Shown here: positions 22,201 to 33,203 of the stretch, one piece after another
How positions within the stretch are numbered: position 1 is the first letter of the stretch
Layout of the letters: each line of letters starts with the position of its first letter
Assembly: GCF_001661265.1 (NCBI RefSeq)
Contig: NW_017567008.1
Span: 1-64,000 of the forward strand
DNA: 64,000 nucleotides
Origin: Saitoella complicata NRRL Y-17804
Lineage: Eukaryota; Ascomycota; Saitoellomycetes; Saitoellales; Saitoellaceae
Direction: 5' to 3'
Position numbers and translations under genes: made by a program
The notes under the pieces: model-generated
The model's input: the letters and a program-made list of their open reading frames with translations, nothing else
Database searches by the model: none
Told to the model about the DNA's origin: nothing

Positions 22201-22707
22201 AAGTTTCTTTGTATGGGTTGCCGTTTCGGTGTATCAAGGTACGCTTCGTCGGACTATGTGTGGGAACCTGCTAAGTCTTTCAACGTACAGGTTGTGTCAT
22301 TCAGATTCTCGCGCAGTTTCTCGTCGGCTTAATTGGATCTAACGACGCTCCGAATGCGAAGATGGTTGCTGTGAGCTTCACTGCATTGGTTTTAAACGAG
22401 CTTGCTATGGCTGCTTTTGAGATCACTACGTGGTAAGTTGCAGCTGCCCTTTGCCACATCTTCGCCGTGCTGACTGAGTTGCACTTACAGGCATCGCTAC
22501 ATGATCATTGCGCAAATCTGTACGGCTACAGTTTACTTTGTCTCCATCCCATTCCTCGGCGATTACTTTGATTTGGCGTATGTCGTGTCGATACCGTTCG
22601 TGTGGAAGACGGCGTTGGTCTTGGGGATCAGTTTGATTCCGCCGATTGCTGCGAGATGGATTAGGAGGAGGTTAAAACCACCGAGTTATGTGCGGTTGCA
22701 GAGGTAG
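19281..22707 (+). CDS. NEO1: NEO1/ATP9-type P4-ATPase (phospholipid flippase)
   Basis: Golgi/endosomal aminophospholipid flippase. Five exons (19281-19448, 19501-21999, 22055-22238, 22291-22432, 22491-22707) give 1,069 residues, near human ATP9A (about 1,047). N-terminal acidic tail, then [20 protein letters not shown] in the first membrane pair. The actuator loop has [12 protein letters not shown]. The phosphorylation motif is [14 protein letters not shown]. Hinge and ATP motifs include [12 protein letters not shown] and [20 protein letters not shown]. The text [20 protein letters not shown] and the overall length favour the ATP9/Neo1 class, which works without a Cdc50 subunit. The C-terminal membrane domain is spread over the last four exons. 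The Met at 19281 is the first one that gives a normal acidic start; the longer open frame upstream runs through the 5S gene and is rejected. Confidence 0.95.
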
Positions 22708-23022
22708 TTTACTGTCATCTAGTTATGGAATATACTGGATTCAGAGATGTTCAGGGTCTACTGAAGACAACATGTGCAGGGGAATGATTAAGGACAATGC
22801 GTGAAAAGGAAACGCCAAGGTGTATAATAGTCTATAACCAAAACCCATAACCCAAAACATGCAAGCAAGTAATCGATTTCCGCCTAACCCATGACTATCT
22901 GGATCTTTGGCGCCTTCTCTCCAATCCAAGTGTTCCCTACCCCGAATGACCCTCTGACCAGTAATTTTCCATCCCGACAAACATTCGTCCTTCCTAGCCA
23001 AGATCCTCAACTTCTCCAGCTC
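22708..23022. other. Intergenic between convergent genes
   Basis: 3' flanks of NEO1 and of the Cys-rich gene. Nothing else seen. Confidence 0.5.
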
Positions 23023-23961
23023 TCACTCCATCTCGTCGATCACGTCCCAAATCTTTTTGCCCGTTTCGTAGATGGGACTAACAACATCCGCCACCATATA
23101 TCCAGCAGCCGTTGCCACGTCGACAGCTCCAGCCATGAGCCCACCAAGTGTCCATCCTTCACCCAGGAAGTAACTAGGCTCAGCGGTGGGAAGATAAGTC
23201 GTGGCAGGGAACGGAGCTTTGTCGATCCTGCGGCGAGGAGTGAGGGACTTCCTTGAACATGTCAACCAGTCCCTCGGCATGCGCTGCTCCATCGGGATAT
23301 CCTTCAACACATATCCATATTCAAGCGCGATCTTCGCTGCACAATGTTGAGAACACCACCATTTCTCAGGCTCACCCGGGATCAGGGCATTCATACAAGT
23401 CTGCTTCTTCGAACCCTCGAGCTCTTTGGGAGTATACTGAGGGCAAGGCGCCCAGCAGGCTGACTTGTACTCCTTCTTCCAGTAGTCAGCACGCTTCGGA
23501 TCGTTGATATCTCTGAGCATGCGATGGGGGTCCGCCCAGCGCTGTGAGATAGCCAGTTTCAGTTGGTCGGGCGTGAGATGGCTGTAGTCAACGCCCGGGA
23601 TGGGGAGCGCCCTGACAGAGGTCGGCTTTTTGTCGATGGAAATGATGTAACGCTTTTCATGGCCAGGTGGTTTGTTCAACGGTGGCTCGCGGTAGCCATG
23701 CGGGATGTCGAGGGGCACCGGCCATGGAGCCAACTTGGGTTTCCCGTTGCACATGCGAGCAGCTTCTTTCTCGCGAGCAACCCTTTCAACAGCGGCTTTT
23801 CTGTAAGCCGCCTTTTCGAGCGCAGCCTTCTCCGCTTTGCGTTCCTTCTTCTCTCTCCTAATCTTGCTGATCTTCTTGGACGCCAAGGTAAATGGCGCAA
23901 ACATCAGGGCCAAAGGGCCCAAGCAGCCGTAAATCAGGCAACAGGGAAGATTGCAAGCCAT
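23023..23961 (-). CDS. Unrecognised 312-residue Cys-rich, basic protein
   Basis: Intronless frame with good length and composition but no family I know. Residues 1-27 are hydrophobic and rich in Cys (C3, C7, C8, C13), like a membrane-anchored or palmitoylated end. Residues 28-70 form a Lys/Glu/Ala-rich helix. The middle is Pro-rich. A cysteine cluster at 169-207 (C-x3-C-x15-C-x13-C-x3-C) might bind zinc. The C terminus is an Ala/Gly-rich hydrophobic stretch (LGGLMAGAVDVATAAGYMVA). No function is proposed. It converges with NEO1 and is followed upstream by about 600 bases without a gene. Confidence 0.6.
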   Translation of the reverse strand: MACNLPCCLIYGCLGPLALMFAPFTLASKKISKIRREKKERKAEKAALEKAAYRKAAVERVAREKEAARMCNGKPKLAPWPVPLDIPHGYREPPLNKPPGHEKRYIISIDKKPTSVRALPIPGVDYSHLTPDQLKLAISQRWADPHRMLRDINDPKRADYWKKEYKSACWAPCPQYTPKELEGSKKQTCMNALIPGEPEKWWCSQHCAAKIALEYGYVLKDIPMEQRMPRDWLTCSRKSLTPRRRIDKAPFPATTYLPTAEPSYFLGEGWTLGGLMAGAVDVATAAGYMVADVVSPIYETGKKIWDVIDEME

Positions 23962-24559
23962 TTTGGTGATAAGAGTGTCGATAGTGTTTGGTAAAGGTAA
24001 CTCAAGGCTTCGTTACTGTTGCGAAGCTTTTGGAAGTGTTGTGAAGCTCTTTGACAGTTGTGGCAGCGAGTTGGAGAGGTGGATCGAAGGGTGGATGGGC
24101 CGCTCTTTTTATGCTACCTCGAAAATTCACGTTTGGGTCGCAAACGCGCTAACTAGGTGGCGGATTCTTTCTGGTTCTCTGCTTAACCCATCACATCTGG
24201 CATCCATGACCTCACACGTTCAGCTGTGTGGATCATGGTGGTGAGTTTTCCGCATCCGGAAATTCAAGGTCGACGCTATAGCCGCTATGCGGGCAGTCCA
24301 AATCAACGCGGCTAGACTAGTAGACCGGAGGACGAACGAACTTCGAGAACGACTCTGAAACGATAGGTGGGTCAACGCTTGCCTTTTATAGTCTGATTAA
24401 GTCATCTTTATCTCCATTTGTAGCTCCCGTAACCTGGACACCGTGTACGTCATCTGTTTCCCACGCTGTTCCTGCACCGGATCCGGTCAATACGTAGGGA
24501 CTTCCACAGTAGGATATACTCCCTCCCTCCCTCCCTCGCAGCAGTACCATGTTTCCCAC
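23962..24559. other. Intergenic, upstream of the Cys-rich gene and 3' of COG1
   Basis: Promoter region of the 312-residue gene and 3' flank of COG1. A (CCCT)n-like run lies at about 24521-24537. No gene recognised. Confidence 0.5.
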
Positions 24560-27056
24560 CTAAACCAACACCACAACCCTCCTGCGATACGCCTCAACCG
24601 CATCCCTGACCTCCTGTCCATCCTCCACCCCAAACTCCTCACGTACCTCCTCCGCGACCGCTGAGAGGTGACTGCCGTTTTCGGCGTCATTCAGAACAGT
24701 GGCGAGGAAGAGGATGTCGAAGTGAAGTTGAGCGGCGAGTTTCGCAGATACATCTGTGGTGGTGGTGCCGTTTGGCGCGTCGTTGGACTTTGTCTCCGTG
24801 TCTGCAGCCGAACTACCCTGCTCACCCCGTCCCCCACCCGCCCCAACCCCAACCCCCCTCTCCTCCAACGCACTCACCAACCCCCTCCACATCCTAACCC
24901 ACCGCTCCCCCGCCCTCGCTCTAACCACCCCCAAAACCTCCCCCGTAAGCATATGTACTCCATACCCATACACTTCCTCCGCTAACGTCAGTGCTGTACG
25001 GTAGGTTCCTAGTGTAGGTTGTGTTGGGTGCGCGGTGTCTGTGAGAACCGTTCTGTCAGCAGGCTGGACAGCGCTAGCCATAAACGAGGAGATACTCACC
25101 GTTGAACAATCTCAGTTCAGGTAGTTCCTCGGTCCAGTTTTGGGGCAGGGTATGCGCGGCTAGGACTTCCGTCGCGCGTATGGTGACGGCATCAGCGAAC
25201 AGCGCCTCCAAGCGCCTCAACACCTCCTCTCCCTTCGTCTTATCGAGTGGAGATGTTTCGCGGACGTGCCGCACGATCCTGACCAACCCCGCCGCTCGCG
25301 CCGCCTGCATTCCACCGTCCTCATCCACGACATGTTCTAAAGCGGAGAATACGGCTGCGTAACCTTCTTCCACGACCCCCCTCTGATATTCTCGAAGTTC
25401 ATCCCTCTCCGCATCCAACCCAAACACCTCCACAACCTCCCCCTCTTCCTCCCCATCCCCTAAAAGCTTAACCCAAGTCTCCAGGGTAGAAGAATCGGAA
25501 TGGATTCGGGTTGTGGCCACAGTCCACGAAGCGAAGAATGCGGCGTTTGAGGATGTCTGGGCTCGTGTCCGGTCTCTGATTTGGGAGAGGAAGTTCTTGG
25601 CGCCTTTGGTGGAAGGGAGGGATGTTAGTTCGTCTGACCATAGTTCGACTTTACCCGAAGCAGGGCGGATGGTGTGGATACACCCCGCGAGGGAGTTCGC
25701 GTCCTGTTCCAGTAATTCCTTCACCCGCTCGCGTACGGCGCCAGCGATGCTTTTCCGCCATACGTCGATATTCTCCCCATTCCCCCTTCCCCTTCGCTTA
25801 CGCCCGCTGCCGTTGCTGGTGGTCGTCTGCGTGATGACCTTCAATACCTCATTCCTCAACCCCCGCACCCCCTCCACACCCCCAACCCCACCCAAAACAA
25901 CCCGTGCCCCCCTCCCAATAACATCAAGAATCTCGCTAATGAACGCCTTCCGGTATTCCGAGATCGTGGTTGACAATAGCGGTTCGGATGGTGTCCATGG
26001 CGTGAAGTGGCGGATATCTTCGGATAGCCAGTGGGTGAGTTTGTCGAGCCCGAGTTGGCTTAATGCGAGGAGGGCGGGGCCGGTGAGGGTTGGGGTGGGG
26101 GAGAGGAGGGTCGGGAAGATGGTGGTGATGGCGTGGAGGGATGTGGTATACACCCCCACAGCTTTCAATAACTCCTCTGTGCTCGGAGCGGAGGAGAGGA
26201 GTTCGCGGGCACTGTCAAGCCGCACAGACAAAAAATGCTGTAACACATCTCCCTGTCCCGCCGCATGCAACACCGCAAACGCAGCTAGGGCGTTGACTAA
26301 GACCCCTGTTTCTACCCCCTCCGCGGCGAGTACGTTGTCGATTTTGCGGGCGATGAGGGGACGGAGGGTGGAGATTCGGGTGTCGAGGGTGGAGATGTAG
26401 GGTAAGGGTGAGGGGGTTGTGGGGAGGGATTTGAGGATGGAGCGGGAGAGGAGGAATAGTTTTGTTGCTGCGAGGAGGTTGGTGGAGAGTAGTGACCGGA
26501 TTGCGGAAGGGATGGATTTGAGGAGGGAGAGGCGGGCGGCTAGGGAGTGCTTTTCTGCGACTGTGTGTTTTGGGTCAGTATGCCAAGCTATGAGCTTGAG
26601 CGAAACGTCACAGCGACGCACCTTTTGCGTTTTTCTCGATTTCCCAGGCGGATTGGGCGCGTGCGAGGCGCTGGAGGGTGTCATAATCCGATACCGACAA
26701 TGCATCGGAGACCTTTGCGTTCAATTGCGTACACGACTCGCGGAGGGTGGAGAGGGTGTCGGTTGTCGAGAGTAGATCACGGTATGAATCACTGTACGCT
26801 TATCATCAGCCTACAAATCCCATTTCTGGCATTCCAGAACCAAACTAAACGTACTTGACCAGATCCAACAACTCCTTCTTCTTACTCTGCACCCGTTCCC
26901 TAACCAAACTTGTGTCAGCTTGGCTGCTACCTATGTACGCAGGAGTGAATGGGGAGGTTCGTACCGTAACGCACGCTCGATCTGTACGACGTCCTGGACT
27001 GGATATCTCCTGAAAACATCCTCCCATCCTCCCAAATTCTCCAAATCGATATCCAT
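24560..27056 (-). CDS. COG1: COG1, conserved oligomeric Golgi complex subunit 1
   Basis: Lobe A subunit of the COG tethering complex for retrograde traffic within the Golgi. Five exons (26965-27056, 26855-26899, 26622-26791, 25100-26560, 24560-25038) keep frame and give 748 residues. The conserved N-terminal region is split over the first three exons: WEDVFRRYPVQDVVQIERAL, then RVQSKKKELLDLVNDSYRDL, then LLSTTDTLSTLRESCTQLNA. This is the Vps51/COG1 signature. The rest is helical, poorly conserved and rich in Leu/Ser, as usual for this subunit. It starts 134 bases from the divergent gene at 27191. Small first exons explain why the open frame alone looks N-terminally truncated. Confidence 0.88.
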
Positions 27057-27190
27057 CCCCTAAGTAAGCTTCTCCTTGGTGTGGTGTTTGCGCCGTGTTG
27101 GAGCGGGTCGGGAACCCTGCCCGCAGATTCACGTGAGACCACACCCAACCTCCAACCCTCCAAACCCACCCAGATTTCCATACAGGACGG

Positions 27191-28108
27191 ATGTTGACGA
27201 AGGAAGTCATACTCGCAACAGACGCACGCGTCGAAGAACTCTTTGCCGAACTCCCGGATCCGAGGGGGTTGTATGCGAGGTTTGAGGCGGTGTGGGAGAT
27301 GACGGAGCGCAAGCTGAAGAGGACTCGCGAGGAAAGGAAACGCGTGGTAGGCGTGACTCGGGGACGTGGGAGGGGACGGCCGAGAGGGAGGGGGAGGGGT
27401 GCGGCGGGGACGGGGACGGGGAGTCGAACTGTCAGTCCTCAGATCTATAGCGTTGGAGCGGACGCGATGGATGTGGACCCACCGGCTGCGAAACGCGTGC
27501 GGAAACCGAGTGCAGTGAGGAGGGAAACAATGGAGGTCGAACAACTCTATGCGGAGGGTGTCGTTGTCCCTCCCTCACGAGCACAAACACCCGAACCAGA
27601 ACCCTTTACCACAACCACCACAACCGCCAAACACCCCCGGAAATCCCAACCACCGACCACAACCACCACCGCCGCCGCTGTACCAGCTGTCTCAATCATC
27701 GAGAAAAGCCCAATGAACCCACTAAAACTCGCACGTCTATCCAAAACCAAAACCCACCCCGTGGCCCGTTCCTCCCTCGAACCACGAAAACCGCAATCAC
27801 ACTCACACTCAACCACCACCACAACCGAGATTGCGATCTTGAGACGCGCCCGAACTCCCCTCCTCTTCCCCGGCCGCACATTCACCCTACACCTCACTCC
27901 CACTCCCACTTCCTCGCCCTCATTACATCCTCCTCGGCATCATATGACTACGACGAAGAAGAATTCAAGGGGGAGGATTGATTTGGATGCTTTATGGGCT
28001 GCGCATTGGAGGAATAAGGGGAGGGTTGGGGAGAATAGGGTAGGAGGAGGCAAGGGGGTTGAGTTGGGGGTATGGATGAGGGGGAGGGTGGGGAGGAGGG
28101 GGATATGA
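27191..28108 (+). CDS. Unrecognised basic protein with AT-hook-like tract
   Basis: Open frame of 305 residues. A helical start (EVILATDARVEELFAELPD, FEAVWEMTERKLKRTREERK) is followed by GRGRGRPRGRGRG, an AT-hook or RGG-like tract, then a Pro/Thr-rich low-complexity middle and a short ordered C-terminal segment (RIDLDALWAAHWRNKGRV). The start helix plus basic tract would suit a nuclear or nucleic-acid-binding protein. No family was recognised. The end at 28108 falls in a very G-rich stretch and the last exon may differ. It diverges from COG1 with only 134 bases between starts. Confidence 0.5.
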   Translation: MLTKEVILATDARVEELFAELPDPRGLYARFEAVWEMTERKLKRTREERKRVVGVTRGRGRGRPRGRGRGAAGTGTGSRTVSPQIYSVGADAMDVDPPAAKRVRKPSAVRRETMEVEQLYAEGVVVPPSRAQTPEPEPFTTTTTTAKHPRKSQPPTTTTTAAAVPAVSIIEKSPMNPLKLARLSKTKTHPVARSSLEPRKPQSHSHSTTTTTEIAILRRARTPLLFPGRTFTLHLTPTPTSSPSLHPPRHHMTTTKKNSRGRIDLDALWAAHWRNKGRVGENRVGGGKGVELGVWMRGRVGRRGI

Positions 28109-29655
28109 ATGGGGAAAGCAGGATCGAGTAAGGTGCGCGAGAAGGGGGTCCCAAAAGTCGTGCCCTCGCTAATCTTTTGCGAACAGAACTCGCATACGAT
28201 CTCTGGCGACTATCACACCGACGCACCGTATACGAGCGGATACGATATCCACGCTGGACTATGCGGTCATGTTTAGATATCGCCGACAAGTGAAGTCAAG
28301 GTAAGCCCCCCCCTCCTGTCCCTTCCCTACCCCTCCCGGCACACACACACACACACATCGCACACATACCACACCGAACACCCGCAATGATGACAACCCT
28401 GGTAAAAGGTCCGACGAAACCCCTCCTCCTACAATGATCCACCCTCACCTTACCCGAATCCCGCGTGCCAGTCTCTGTACTATGTTACACCTTCACAAGA
28501 GCTCTGCACTCAACTCCCTCTGTCGCTCGTGCTCGCTGTGGTCGATGGCAGACGAGCCCCATCTTTCTCCTGGCTTCGGCTGCGGGTGAGGGGTGTCAAT
28601 GGCTCATCGTCCGTCCCGCCGAACTCTGGACACGGATTCATACTCGAGGACGAGTTTGAAGAGCGAGCAAAGATGAAAAAGCATACGCGACCTCTTCTCA
28701 TAACGGAGTCCACACCCCCGAGTCAATGGGTGTTTCTTGGATCTAAAGGCCGAAGAGGACATCTATCTCCCGTCTTTTTATATGGGGGGTAAGGGTGTAA
28801 GTGTGGATTCGTGGATTCGTGGATTCGTGATGTTGAGGTGTGGATTGGGGTGGTCAAGGGCGTTTGTGTGACGTACGAAAAAAAAAGATAAACTGAAAAG
28901 ATCTGAGCGGGTGGTGTTCTGTGTCTGTGTGCGAATGTGTATGCTACCGTGGGGGACGGGGGCAGTGATTGGCGATACATGTGACATGCGAGCATGTTTG
29001 CTAATTGTCGTGGAGTTTAGGTATACGACACATTTGGGGCCATCTGTCAGACGAGAGACGAAGAATGAAGAATTGTATAATGCTCGAGGGATATGTGCGC
29101 ACGTCATCTGCGTCCACGGAGGAACACGGTTTAGGCGTGGAAACGCGTGGAAACAGATACGCGGTAAACGGAGTGCGTGTCCGTATGGCGATGTTATGAT
29201 CAGAGAGGGAATATCAGATCGACCGAGATCTCTGACGGTGCGAAAAAACAAGGCGCGTCATGGGAATACTTTCTAGAGACAATTGGCAGATACGTTGCAA
29301 ACAGCACGCACAATTACCAATTCCAACCAGGCCTCCTTCGCTAGTTCCCGGCTTCGTTTCCCTAATCCGGGGTTCGCCCACGAAACCCCAAAAAGGGACT
29401 AGGGCGGGGGGTTGCATGCCCTACGCTCCGCGGGCAATTGGCTCTGCAAGTGGATGGCCGTGGGCGTCGGGTAGAGCTCGCAGTCGTCCTGGTTGAGAAC
29501 CAGAGTAGAAAACATCACCGGTTTTATCACTTCCAATCAACGACGGTCTTAATTGAGTCCAATTGCAAGTCAAGTGATCAGTCGCTGCTCGTCACTCGCG
29601 CAACGCCTCGCGCTATCCCGGATCCCGTGCTCAGCTAGCCCATCTCAACCACACA

Positions 29656-29656
<1 letters not shown>
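28109..29656. other. Long intergenic region upstream of GSK3
   Basis: About 1.5 kb without a gene I can support. Holds a short (CA)n run near 28342-28358 and a triple GTGGATTC repeat near 28801-28827. Candidate small frames lack any family likeness. It is probably the long promoter and leader region of GSK3. Confidence 0.45.
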
Positions 29657-29691
<35 letters not shown>

Positions 29692-29692
29692 C
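29657..29692. repeat. (CTGC)n microsatellite
   Basis: Nine perfect copies of CTGC in the region upstream of the GSK3 gene. Confidence 0.9.
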
Positions 29693-29966
29693 TTGCTTTT
29701 AACAACGACTGCCTCCAACAAAGCTTAAGCTTCGACGTAATCACGGAGCAGCGGCTGTCATTGCGATTGACTTCCCGCTCGCATTCATCTCCACTCACCA
29801 GTTCAGCTACGCGTAGCCGAAACGTCTACGTGGAGTCTGTCCAAAGCCGAAGCTTAAGCGACAAGACACGTTAGCGACGGACATAGCGACAATCGTCAGT
29901 TCGCGTACACATCAACGTATATCTCGGTGATCCGCTCTCTTGTGCGCCGGTTGTACGTCTCTCACC

Positions 29967-30053
29967 CACCACCACCACCACCACCACCACCACCACCACC
30001 ACCACCACCACCACCACCACCACCACCACCACCACCACCACCACCACCACCAC
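29967..30053. repeat. (ACC)n microsatellite in GSK3 leader
   Basis: About 29 uninterrupted copies of the CAC/ACC triplet, ending 22 bases before the GSK3 start codon. It is probably transcribed in the 5' leader. Frames through it give only poly-His, poly-Pro or poly-Val. Confidence 0.93.
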
Positions 30054-30075
30054 TACACACACACCAATTTGAACA

Positions 30076-31477
30076 ATGGCCGCTCACGCCCCCTTTCAAG
30101 GCATGCGCCTAACCGAAATGGACCCCGGCAAAATCATCAAAGAAACTGTCCAAGACGGAAAATCCGGACTCTCCCGAACCCTCTCCTACACCGCTTGCAA
30201 AATCGTCGGAAACGGCAGTTTTGGGGTCGTGTTCTCTACGCGATTGTTGGCGGGGGAGGGAGGACAGGTGGAGGAGGAAGCGGCGATTAAGAGGGTTTTG
30301 CAGGATAAGAGGTTCAAGAATCGGGAGTTGCAGATTATGAGGTTGGTTAGGCATCGGAATATCGTGGATTTGAAGGCGTTTTTTTATTCGAATGGGGAGA
30401 GGGTATGTCACTTTCGAGCAATGAATGCGGAGCATTTATTCCGGGATCTTCTTGCGCAATTGGGCAAAAGGGCGATTGGATGAATGCGACGCATTTTCTT
30501 ACCCGTGACGAATGAATGCTAACAAGTGTTGAATCGCAGAAAGACGAAGTCTACCTCAACCTCATCCTCGAATACGTCCCCGAAACCGTCTACCGCGCCT
30601 CCCGCTACTTCGCAAAACTCAAAACCGTCATGCCCATGATCGAAGTAAAACTCTACATCTACCAACTCTTCCGTTCCCTCGCCTACATCCACTCCCTCGG
30701 AATCTGCCACCGCGATATCAAGCCCCAGAATTTGTTGCTCAATCCGGCGACGGGCGTGTTGAAGTTGTGTGATTTTGGGTCGGCGAAGATTTTGCAGCCG
30801 GGGGAGCCGAATGTTAGTTATATTTGTTCGAGGTATTATCGGGCGCCGGAGTTGATTTTTGGGGCGACGAATTATACTACGAAGATTGGTATGTCTATTG
30901 CCCTCAGAGGGTTGATTGGAATGCTAATGATTTGTGGACAGATGTCTGGTCAACTGGTTGTGTCATGGCCGAACTCATGCTCGGACAACCCCTCTTCCCC
31001 GGCGAATCCGGCATCGACCAACTCGTCGAAATCATCAAAGTCCTCGGCACCCCAACCCGCGAACAAATCAAAACCATGAACCCAAACTACATGGAACACA
31101 AATTCCCCCAAATCAAACCCCACCCATTCTCCAAGATCTTCCGAAAGGGCACCCCCGCGGACGCGATCGACCTCATCACCAAACTCCTCGAATACACACC
31201 CTCTGCCAGACTTTCCGCCGTCGAGGCGATGTGTCACCCGTTTTTCGATGAGTTGAGGGATCCGCATACGAGGTTGCCGGAGAGTAGGAATCCGGGTGGT
31301 GGGATGAAGGATTTACCCGTGCTTTTTGATTTTGATGAGAGGGAGTTGAGTGTTGCGCCTGAGAGGAATGAGGTACTCGTTCCGGGGCATGCGAGGGAGG
31401 GGTTGCTTGCGAGGGGGATTGATTTGGCGAATTTTAGGCCGATGACGGTGGAGGAGATGAGGGTTACGTTGGATTAG
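30076..31477 (+). CDS. GSK3: GSK3-type serine/threonine kinase
   Basis: Glycogen synthase kinase 3 / shaggy family, a CMGC kinase. Three exons, 30076-30402, 30540-30888 and 30942-31477, give 403 residues. Visible parts: Gly loop GNGSFGVV (45-52), catalytic Lys72 in AAIKRV, Glu84, the primed-substrate Arg83 (FKNRELQIM), the phrase [26 protein letters not shown] (166-173), DFGSAK (187-192), and activation-loop Tyr203 in [13 protein letters not shown]. The C-lobe has [19 protein letters not shown] and [15 protein letters not shown], typical of GSK3. The start [10 protein letters not shown] is short, and a long ACC tract sits just before it. All catalytic residues are present, so it should be active. 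Confidence 0.97.
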
Positions 31478-32194
31478 TGGAGGTCGTGAAGGAAAGATGA
31501 GATGGAAGGGAGAGAGTGTGGATATTAACATCGGAGTGCGATGAATATTTCTTCTGCTTATTTTGTATTTTTTTGCCATGTCATGTCGGTGGTCATGCTC
31601 GAGAAGGGGTCTTGTGAGGAGAATGCTCACTCATTAATGGAACGTACGGCTGGGCCCGGACTCCGAGCAGGCAGCTCAAGGAAAGAGAGGGGATGAGATG
31701 GAGATGTGGGGGCTTGTATTATCTATCGTCGTCGTCGTCGTCGTCGTTTTTGTTTTAGTGGTTTCCTTTTTGTATGTTATGTTGGTTTAAGTTTATTGAG
31801 GTTCATCGTTGGGCGCCCCCTGGGACCTCGGTGCTTTGACGTACGACGCGGACATCCGGGGACCCTGCCCACCAACAAAACAGAATGGCTTCACGGCGAA
31901 GAGAAGTCGTCACCATGATCAGATCTATAGCTGGCTCATCATCCCGTTCGTCTTCTGCTTTTCCCGTTGTGCGTGTGTTAGAGTGCTTACACCCAAAGAT
32001 CAGGAGCCACGGTACATCTTCCATTCCTCTACCCAACAACATACATCACCGTCCGGCGGGAAGCAACAGCAACGGCAGCCCAAGCCCAAGACCGGGCTCC
32101 AGTACTAGAAGAAGCCACAGCTACTCAAGTCCAAGACCAGGCTCCAGTATCAGAAGAAACACCAAATATCACACTCCAACCAAACGCAACAATC
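31478..32194. other. Intergenic / possible 5' exon of next gene
   Basis: GSK3 3' flank to about 31700, then a (CGT)n run at 31726-31747. From 31885 an open frame starts MASRRREVVTMIRSIAGSSS, which looks like a mitochondrial presequence and contains two copies of SPRPGSS(T/I)RR (about 32084-32155). It may be the true beginning of the gene below, through an intron I could not place. Confidence 0.35.
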
Positions 32195-33107
32195 ATGAAC
32201 TTCGGCGTATCAACAAATGAACCAAACGGAGGATCAGCTGGCCATGCCAATGGACAATCAGCGAGTTCGACACTCCGTGGGGTTGGGACGACGCATCATT
32301 TCGATACGCATAAGATCGTGAAGAACTTAGAGGCAAGTGGGTACACACACGGACAAGCTACGGTGATGATGAAGGCACTGAGGGCTTTGTTGGTGATTAA
32401 GGTTGAGACTGCCAAGGCTGAGTATTTGTCTCGTGTGGATCTCGCGAATGTATATCTTCCAACCCTCCTCTTCCTCCCCGTAAGACTGTGTGCTGATGCG
32501 TGTGGCATAGCAAACATATTTATTTAAAGCCGCTATGGCCGAACTACGGCAGGAGACTATCGCCTTCCGCCGCTCCAGATCCGAAGCCCTCCACGCCGAA
32601 CTGGTCGCCCTCCAACAGGCAACCGACTCCCTCGAGCAACACATCTCCGAACGCATTGTCTACCTCAACAACGAAACCGCCATCGACGTCAACTCCTATA
32701 AAGCCGGAAACCGGGCCGTCACAAACGCGAGGGATATAAGTATCCAGGAATTGGGGCATAAGTTGACGGTCGCATTGAGTAGGTTGGGGACAACTGTGGA
32801 GAGAAATCGGTGGATTGTTACGAAGTATTATTTTACTGGGGTGATCTGTTTTGCGTTCATGATGATTTCTATTGTGAATGTGACTATGGAGGAGGACGAG
32901 CCGCCTGATATGGGGAAACAGATGTCGATACTGGCGAAATGGAGGGCGAAATGGAGGGCGAAAAGGAAGGATTGGGGGAGGGATCCGGGGAGGGATCGGG
33001 AGGAGAAGCATGGGGGTGGACATGAGGTTGAGGATGATGGACGGAGGTGGAGGTTGAGGGATACGGCAAAAGGGGCTACGGAGGTTGCGTGGGTGTCGTT
33101 GGGATGA
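32195..33107 (+). CDS. MCUR1/CCDC90-family (DUF1640) mitochondrial coiled-coil protein
   Basis: Two exons (32195-32449, 32511-33107), 283 residues from the Met used here. The signature FDTHKIVKNLEASGYTHGQA opens the conserved region, followed by a long coiled coil (FKAAMAELRQETIAFRRSRS, ALHAELVALQQATDSLEQHI) and a membrane segment near YYFTGVICFAFMMISIVNV. In this family (yeast Fmp32, human MCUR1/CCDC90B) the protein sits in the inner mitochondrial membrane and is linked to respiratory-complex assembly and calcium uptake. The C-terminal tail is highly charged. The start chosen lacks a presequence, so the N terminus is probably incomplete (see the frame at 31885). Confidence 0.8.
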
Positions 33108-33203
33108 TGCATTCGGCGTTACGGGCGTTACTATACACACTCGATACCCTAATTCACCTCGCACCACACAAAAAGTATGGAGAGGGTTGAAGGGAAAACA
33201 GTC

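Noticed and set aside
29940-30290. Poly-His, poly-Pro and poly-Val frames over the ACC tract
   Set aside because: They are the microsatellite in three frames, with no coding support on either side.
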